44,430 nucleotides of DNA, from assembly GCA_039649115.1 (NCBI GenBank), contig JBBWZQ010000127.1, positions 1-44,430 on the forward strand, in the 5' to 3' direction. The DNA is from DATEJJ01 sp039649115. Lineage in GTDB: Bacteria > Actinomycetota > Actinomycetes > Mycobacteriales > Micromonosporaceae. Positions 40,560 through 44,430 of this stretch are shown piece after piece. The notes under the pieces were generated by a model. That model searched no databases. It was not told the DNA's origin and worked only from the letters and a program-made list of their open reading frames with translations. The translations under genes were made by a program, and so were the position numbers. Position 1 is the stretch's first letter; each line of letters begins with the position of its first letter.

Positions 40560-42356
40560 TCAGGCCGGCGGGCCGACGATGCCGTACTCGCGGATCTTGC
40601 GGTAGATCGTGGCGCGGGACATGCCGAGCGCCTTGGCCGCCCTGGCCTTGTTGCCCGACATGTCGGCCAGGCTCTGCACGATCGCGTCGCGCTCCATCGA
40701 CTCCAGCGGGCTGAGCAGCCGGCGGCTCACCGTGCGGCACTCCGGCGGCAGGTCGTCCGGCTGGATCGCCCCGGTCCGGCGGCGCTGGACGACCCGCTTG
40801 AGGACCTGCCACAGCTGCTCGACGTTGCCCGGCCAGCTCGACCGCATGAGCAGTTGCATCGCCTCGGGCGTGCACACCAGCCGGTCGTCCTGGCTGAGCC
40901 GCGCCAGGAACACCGGTACGAGTTCGGCCAGGTCCTCGCTGTGGTGGCGCAGCGGCGGCAGCTCGACGGTACCGGGGAACAGGCGCAGCAGGTCCACCAG
41001 TTCCCGGGAGTCCGGCCCGTTGCCCAGGGTGACCACCACCCACGGCGCGTCCGGCCGGCCCGCCGCAACGGCCTCGCGCAGCACCGTGGCGAGCGCCTCC
41101 AGTTGCCGGGGGTTGAGCTGGTCGACGTGGCGCACCACGAGGGCCACCTCGTACTCGGCCAGCTCCCGCCGGGCCCGCGACAACCAGTCCGGCTCCGCGG
41201 GATCCAGCACGCGCAGCCGGCCGCCCGGGTGCCGCCGCTGGTACACCGACCGGACCACGGCCAGCTTCCCGACGCCCGGCTCGCCGCGCAGCGCGAGCCA
41301 TTCGCCCGAGTCGTAGGCCGCGTCGACCTGGTGGCAGCCGCGCAGCCAGAGCGGGCCCGCGCCCACCAGGCCGGGCAGGATCAGCCGGGTCGCCATGGCG
41401 GCCTGCGCGGTCTGCTGGCCGACCGGCGCCATCAGCTTCACGTGCACCACGCCGCCGGCCGCGGGGTTGTCCTCGCGCACCGGCCGGCAGTACATCCGGG
41501 CCTCGACCCCGGTCGGCAGGTCCACCACGACGGCGCCACGGTGCGGGCTCAGCAGCGCCTCGGCCGCCCGCCCGAGCAGCACCGACTGGTCGCCGGGGTC
41601 GAGGATCTGGCGGGCGTACTCGTTGAGCATCACCATGTCGTGGTTGAACGCGAACACGATCCCGGCGCTGCGCCGGCAGGCCCGCAGGTACTCCTGGAGC
41701 AGCTCGAACTCGCGTATCCCGCCGTCGATCAGCAACGCCTGCCGGATCTGGTCCGCGGTGGTCTTGGCCAGCGAGATCAGCAGCGGCCCGGCGTCCCTGC
41801 GCCAGCAGGTCAGGTCCACCGCGCCGATGGTCTTGCCGGAGATCGGATGGTGGATCGGCACCGCGGCGCAGCCGAGGTCTTCCAGGTTCTCCGCGTAGTG
41901 CTCGTGGCCGAACACGTGCATCGGCCGGCCGCCCTCCAGCGCGGTGCCGATGCCGTTGGTGCCGACGGAGGCCTCCGCGTAGCTGAAGCCCGGCGCGAGC
42001 TGGACACCGTCGAGGTGCCGCTGGAGATCGTGGTCGGCGACCAGCCGGCTGAGCACCACGCCGGCCTGGTCGGTCAGGATGATGCTGATCGGCTGGCCGT
42101 CCAGGTGCTCGCGGAGGTTGCGCAGGACCGGCATGGCGCTGCGGATCAGCGGCGTCTCCAGGTTGGGGTCGCGGACGTAGTCCAGCTTGATGTGATCGGC
42201 CGCGACGTGCCAGTTCCGGGAGCGCCACCACGATGCCAGGATCGCGGCACGGACCTGGTTCGGCTCGACCGGCTCGGCGGTGAGGAAACGTTCCCGGGCG
42301 GCGGCCAGTTTCCCGCCGCCGGCCGGCGGCGGTAGGTAGATCGGTGCGAGTGGCAT
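40560..42356 (-). CDS. Fis-type transcriptional activator of the monooxygenase locus (MimR/AcoR-like, degenerate AAA+)
   Basis: 598 residues from ATG 42356. An N-terminal GAF-like sensor region (about 50-210, ASWWRSRNWHVAADHIKLDYV, GFSYAEASVGTNGIGTALEGGRPMHVFGHEHYAE, LTCWRRDAGP) matches AcoR/MimR-type activators. The central AAA+ domain is weakened: Walker A reads GEPGVGKLA where the enhancer-binding family has G-E-S/T-G-T-G-K-E, and the GAFTGA loop that contacts sigma-54 is missing. The C-terminal Fis helix-turn-helix is SGNKARAAKALGMSRATIYRKIREYGI. MimR controls the mimABCD propane/acetone-type monooxygenase in mycobacteria. Here the gene is divergent from the small gene and prmA, and the TTGAGAC palindromes in front of both are the natural binding sites. 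Actinobacteria lack sigma-54, so it must act on an ordinary promoter. Confidence 0.85.
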   Translation of the reverse strand: MPLAPIYLPPPAGGGKLAAARERFLTAEPVEPNQVRAAILASWWRSRNWHVAADHIKLDYVRDPNLETPLIRSAMPVLRNLREHLDGQPISIILTDQAGVVLSRLVADHDLQRHLDGVQLAPGFSYAEASVGTNGIGTALEGGRPMHVFGHEHYAENLEDLGCAAVPIHHPISGKTIGAVDLTCWRRDAGPLLISLAKTTADQIRQALLIDGGIREFELLQEYLRACRRSAGIVFAFNHDMVMLNEYARQILDPGDQSVLLGRAAEALLSPHRGAVVVDLPTGVEARMYCRPVREDNPAAGGVVHVKLMAPVGQQTAQAAMATRLILPGLVGAGPLWLRGCHQVDAAYDSGEWLALRGEPGVGKLAVVRSVYQRRHPGGRLRVLDPAEPDWLSRARRELAEYEVALVVRHVDQLNPRQLEALATVLREAVAAGRPDAPWVVVTLGNGPDSRELVDLLRLFPGTVELPPLRHHSEDLAELVPVFLARLSQDDRLVCTPEAMQLLMRSSWPGNVEQLWQVLKRVVQRRRTGAIQPDDLPPECRTVSRRLLSPLESMERDAIVQSLADMSGNKARAAKALGMSRATIYRKIREYGIVGPPA

Positions 42357-42463
42357 GGGCACCCCCCTCGCCTCCCGAGACGCCTCGCTGTGGCCGGGGC
42401 CGGCCCGCGGGGGTGTCGAGGTCGCCTCGTGGTTCCACCTTAGGCGCCGGGCTGCCGGCAGGT

Positions 42464-42507
42464 GTCTCAAGTTGAGACCGCAGTTTCGCACCAGGCGGCA
42501 TGTGATC
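42464..42507 (+). promoter_or_regulatory. Activator site plus -10-like element, unit A
   Basis: GTCTCAAGTTGAGAC (42464-42478) is a perfect palindrome with one central base; 21 bp later comes ATGTGATC (42500-42507) with TGTGAT as a possible -10. Transcription from about 42513 would place the operator centre at -42, the usual class II activator position, and would make the small gene leaderless. Confidence 0.55.
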
Positions 42508-42512
42508 GGTCC

Positions 42513-42752
42513 ATGGAAGGAGCGGAAACGGAGCAGTTCAACCCGTGGAGCATCGTCCATCTGGTCTTCCACCACCTGGCCGGCCGGGGTCTGCATCCGA
42601 CATTGGGTTCCGGCGGCGACCCGGGCGCCGCGGCCGCGCAACTGCTCCGCGCGCTGGGCATCGAGCCGGCGGCCGAGGGCGACGTCCAGGTGGCGCAGCA
42701 CGTCCGCGAGCACCTGGCCGATCTGCGCCACGCGATGTTCGACGAGGACTGA
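42513..42752 (+). CDS. Small acidic protein of unknown function upstream of prmA
   Basis: 79 residues from ATG 42513 (MEGAETEQFNPWSIVHLVFHHLAG). An in-frame GTG at 42462 is rejected as a start because it lies in the activator palindrome. No ribosome site precedes the ATG, and the candidate -10 stands just 7 bp before it, so it may be read from a leaderless mRNA. The sequence is helical: NPWSIVHLVFHHLAGRGLHPTLG, AAAAQLLRALGIEPAAEGDVQVAQHVREHLADLRHAMFDED, with four His in the first half and a clear ring of Leu. Not recognised as a known family. It lies between two copies of the same regulatory unit and before the monooxygenase, so it is probably an accessory or regulatory protein of that system. 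Confidence 0.6.
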   Translation: MEGAETEQFNPWSIVHLVFHHLAGRGLHPTLGSGGDPGAAAAQLLRALGIEPAAEGDVQVAQHVREHLADLRHAMFDED

Positions 42753-42763
42753 CCGGTCGCACT

Positions 42764-42807
42764 GCCTCATGTTGAGACCCCCGCACCTTCCGGGACGCGA
42801 TGTGATC
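42764..42807 (+). promoter_or_regulatory. Activator site plus -10-like element, unit B (prmA promoter)
   Basis: GCCTCATGTTGAGAC (42764-42778) shares the TTGAGACC half with unit A, and ATGTGATC at 42800-42807 stands at the same distance. Both elements lie exactly 300 bp after their unit A partners. The left half matches 5 of 7 positions. A start near 42813 leaves a 41-nt leader with GAGGAG before ATG 42854. Confidence 0.55.
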
Positions 42808-42853
42808 CGGGTTGGAGGGTCGGATCGGCAGATCGAGCGACTGAGGAGTTGTG

Positions 42854-44430
42854 ATGAGTCGCCAGAGCGTGGCCAGAGCGCACCAGAAGATCCAGGAGTT
42901 GTCCTGGGAACCGATGTACCACGAGCCGGTGTCGCAGTACGGCACCGATTACACGTTCCAGAAGGCACAGAAGAAGGATCCGCTCAAGCAGGTACTGCGG
43001 TCCTACTTCCCGATGCAGGAGGAGAAGGACCACCGCGTCTACGGCGCGTCCGACGGCGCCATCCGGGGCAACATGTTCCGCCAGGTGCAGGAGCGCTGGC
43101 TGGAATGGCAGAAGCTGTTCCTGAGCATCATCCCGCTGCCGGAGATCTCGGCGGCGCGGGCGATGCCGTTGCTGTTCCGGACGGTACCCAACCCGGAGCT
43201 GCACAACGGTCAGGCGATCCAGATGATCGACGAGGTACGGCACTCGACGATCCAGCAGAACCTCAAACGCCTGTACATGAACAACTACATCGACCCGGCC
43301 GGCTTCAACTCGAGCCTGCGCAACTTCCAGAACGACTACTGCGGCACGATCGGCCGGCAGTTCGCTGAGGGGTTCATCACCGGCGACGCCATCACCGCGG
43401 CGAGCATCTACCTCACGATCGTGGCCGAGACGGCGTTCACCAACACGCTGTTCGTCGCCATGCCGGCCGAGGCCGCCGCCAACGGCGACTACCTGCTGCC
43501 GACGGTGTTCCACTCGGTGCAGTCCGACGAGTCCCGGCACATCAGCAACGGGTACGCCACGCTGCTGATGGCGCTCGCCGACGAGAGCAACCACCAGTTA
43601 CTGGAGCGCGACCTGCGCTACGCCTGGTGGAACAACCACCGGGTGGTGGACGCGGCGATCGGCACGTTCATCGAGTACGGCACGAAGGACCGCCGCAAGG
43701 ACCGGGAGAGCTACGCGGAGATGTGGCGGCGGTGGATCTACGACGACTACTACCGCAGCTACCTGGTACCACTGGAGAAGTACGGCCTGGTCATCCCGCA
43801 CGACCTCATCGAGGAGGCGTGGAACCAGATCTGGAACAAGGGGTACGTGCACGAGGTGGCGCAGTTCTTCGCCACCGGCTGGCTGGCCAACTACTGGCGG
43901 ATCGACCCGATGACCGACAAGGACTTCGAGTGGTTCGAGTACAAGTACCCCGGCTGGTACGACCGGTACGGAAAGTGGTGGGAGAACTACAACCGCCTGT
44001 CCCGCCCGAACGGGCACCACCCGATCGTGGCCGAGGACGTGGACTACCAGTACCCGCACCGGTGCTGGGTCTGCATGGTCCCCTGCCTGGTCCGCGAGGA
44101 CATGGTGATGGCCGAGGTGAACGGCCAGTGGCGCACGTACTGCCACGAGGCGTGCCGGTGGACCGACACGGTCGCGTTCCGGCCGACGTACCAGGGCCGG
44201 CAGACGCCGAACATGGGCCAGCTCATCGGCGCCCGCGAGTGGGAGACGCTCTACCACGGCTGGAACTGGGCCGACGTGGTCACCGACATGGGGTACGTGC
44301 GCGACGACGGCAGGACGATGGTGGCGCAGCCGCACCTCAACCTCGACCCCACGAAGATGTGGACGCTGGACCACCTGCGCCGCATGCCGCCGCTGCAGAG
44401 CCCGAACGTGCTGCTCAACGAGATGTCGCC
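42854..44430 (+). CDS. prmA: Propane monooxygenase hydroxylase large subunit (PrmA/MimA type), 3'-truncated by window end
   Basis: 525 codons are visible; about 20 more residues are expected beyond the window. ATG 42854 has GAGGAG 6 bases upstream. This is the diiron subunit of a soluble binuclear-iron monooxygenase that oxidises propane, acetone or similar small substrates with NADH and O2 through reductase and coupling proteins, whose genes should follow. Iron ligands: E97 (PLPEISAARA), E127 and H130 (DEVRHSTIQ), E192 (IVAETAFTN), E226 and H229 (SDESRHISN). The spacings (30, 33, 95, 129, 132 from the first) equal those of methane monooxygenase MmoX E114 to H246. YWRIDPMTDKDFEWFEYKYPGWY and YPHRCWVCMVPCLVREDMV are typical of PrmA/MimA. 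Codon 249 is TTA (43598-43600). Confidence 0.93.
   Translation, partial: MSRQSVARAHQKIQELSWEPMYHEPVSQYGTDYTFQKAQKKDPLKQVLRSYFPMQEEKDHRVYGASDGAIRGNMFRQVQERWLEWQKLFLSIIPLPEISAARAMPLLFRTVPNPELHNGQAIQMIDEVRHSTIQQNLKRLYMNNYIDPAGFNSSLRNFQNDYCGTIGRQFAEGFITGDAITAASIYLTIVAETAFTNTLFVAMPAEAAANGDYLLPTVFHSVQSDESRHISNGYATLLMALADESNHQLLERDLRYAWWNNHRVVDAAIGTFIEYGTKDRRKDRESYAEMWRRWIYDDYYRSYLVPLEKYGLVIPHDLIEEAWNQIWNKGYVHEVAQFFATGWLANYWRIDPMTDKDFEWFEYKYPGWYDRYGKWWENYNRLSRPNGHHPIVAEDVDYQYPHRCWVCMVPCLVREDMVMAEVNGQWRTYCHEACRWTDTVAFRPTYQGRQTPNMGQLIGAREWETLYHGWNWADVVTDMGYVRDDGRTMVAQPHLNLDPTKMWTLDHLRRMPPLQSPNVLLNEMS

Noticed and set aside
42462..42512. Upstream GTG start (42462) for the small gene before prmA
   Set aside because: The added residues would be encoded by the activator palindrome and the -10-like element, and no ribosome site precedes it.
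42357..42853. A sigma-54 (-24/-12) promoter for prmA
   Set aside because: No GG-N10-GC pair in TGGCAC-N5-TTGC form was found, the activator lacks GAFTGA, and the phylum is not known to have sigma-54.
1..44430. tRNA, rRNA, insertion sequence, integrase or att-site features
   Set aside because: No cloverleaf-like anticodon arm, rRNA core sequence, transposase motif or terminal inverted repeats with target duplication was recognised by eye; a covariance-model scan could still find a small RNA.

Overview
This is a high-GC, intron-free, tightly packed stretch with GTG and ATG starts, GGAGG-type ribosome sites and many 1-8 bp stop/start overlaps. It comes from a filamentous actinomycete. The secreted multi-module glycosidases, the LAL-type regulator, the propane-type monooxygenase and two rare in-frame TTA codons suggest a soil or plant-associated Micromonosporaceae-like organism (Actinoplanes, Dactylosporangium, Phytohabitans and similar), but the genus is inference.

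Layout. 1-4840: a remnant of a parallel beta-helix protein, then a large secreted GH87 alpha-1,3-glucanase with discoidin, FN3, CARDB and CBM35-like modules behind a promoter with two palindromic operators, closed by a strong terminator. 5017-5805: a DUF4239 membrane protein. 5920-15887: a co-directional eight-gene run: glycogen debranching enzyme, AGE-epimerase/STAS fusion, DJ-1/PfpI, SnoaL-like, DJ-1/PfpI, metallo-beta-lactamase fold, DJ-1/PfpI, and a toroid/ankyrin fusion. I know of no described pathway with this set; it is the best candidate here for an undescribed system. 15897-21052: an ABC-2 export system (two permeases and an ATPase) divergent from an OmpR-type two-component pair, with 11-bp-phased repeats between them. 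21142-23776: a membrane-anchored GH5-like hydrolase whose barrel segments appear in circularly permuted order, and a secreted protein of unknown function. 23881-26703: a LAL regulator. 26644-31449: a HAD hydrolase divergent from an operon of MDR dehydrogenase, PTPS-like T-fold protein, GT4 glycosyltransferase, methyltransferase and GTP cyclohydrolase II, which looks like an uncharacterised pterin/pyrimidine-derived metabolite cluster. 31798-39250: three secreted glycoside hydrolases (GH95-like, GH3 with PA14, GH71/99-like) that all end in nearly the same three-repeat beta-trefoil module. 39393-40553: a membrane-anchored beta-propeller-like protein. 40560-44430: a divergent regulator/propane monooxygenase locus, with a Fis-type activator lacking the sigma-54 contact motif, a small protein, and prmA/mimA running off the window end.

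How the parts work together. The outer glycosidases would release glucose and other sugars from fungal or plant alpha- and beta-glycans. The 5.9-15.9 kb operon couples storage-glucan debranching to sugar epimerisation and possible reactive-carbonyl handling. The monooxygenase locus carries two copies of an operator/-10-like unit exactly 300 bp apart, which suggests one activator fires both the small gene and prmA. No tRNA, rRNA, CRISPR array, insertion sequence or att site was recognised.
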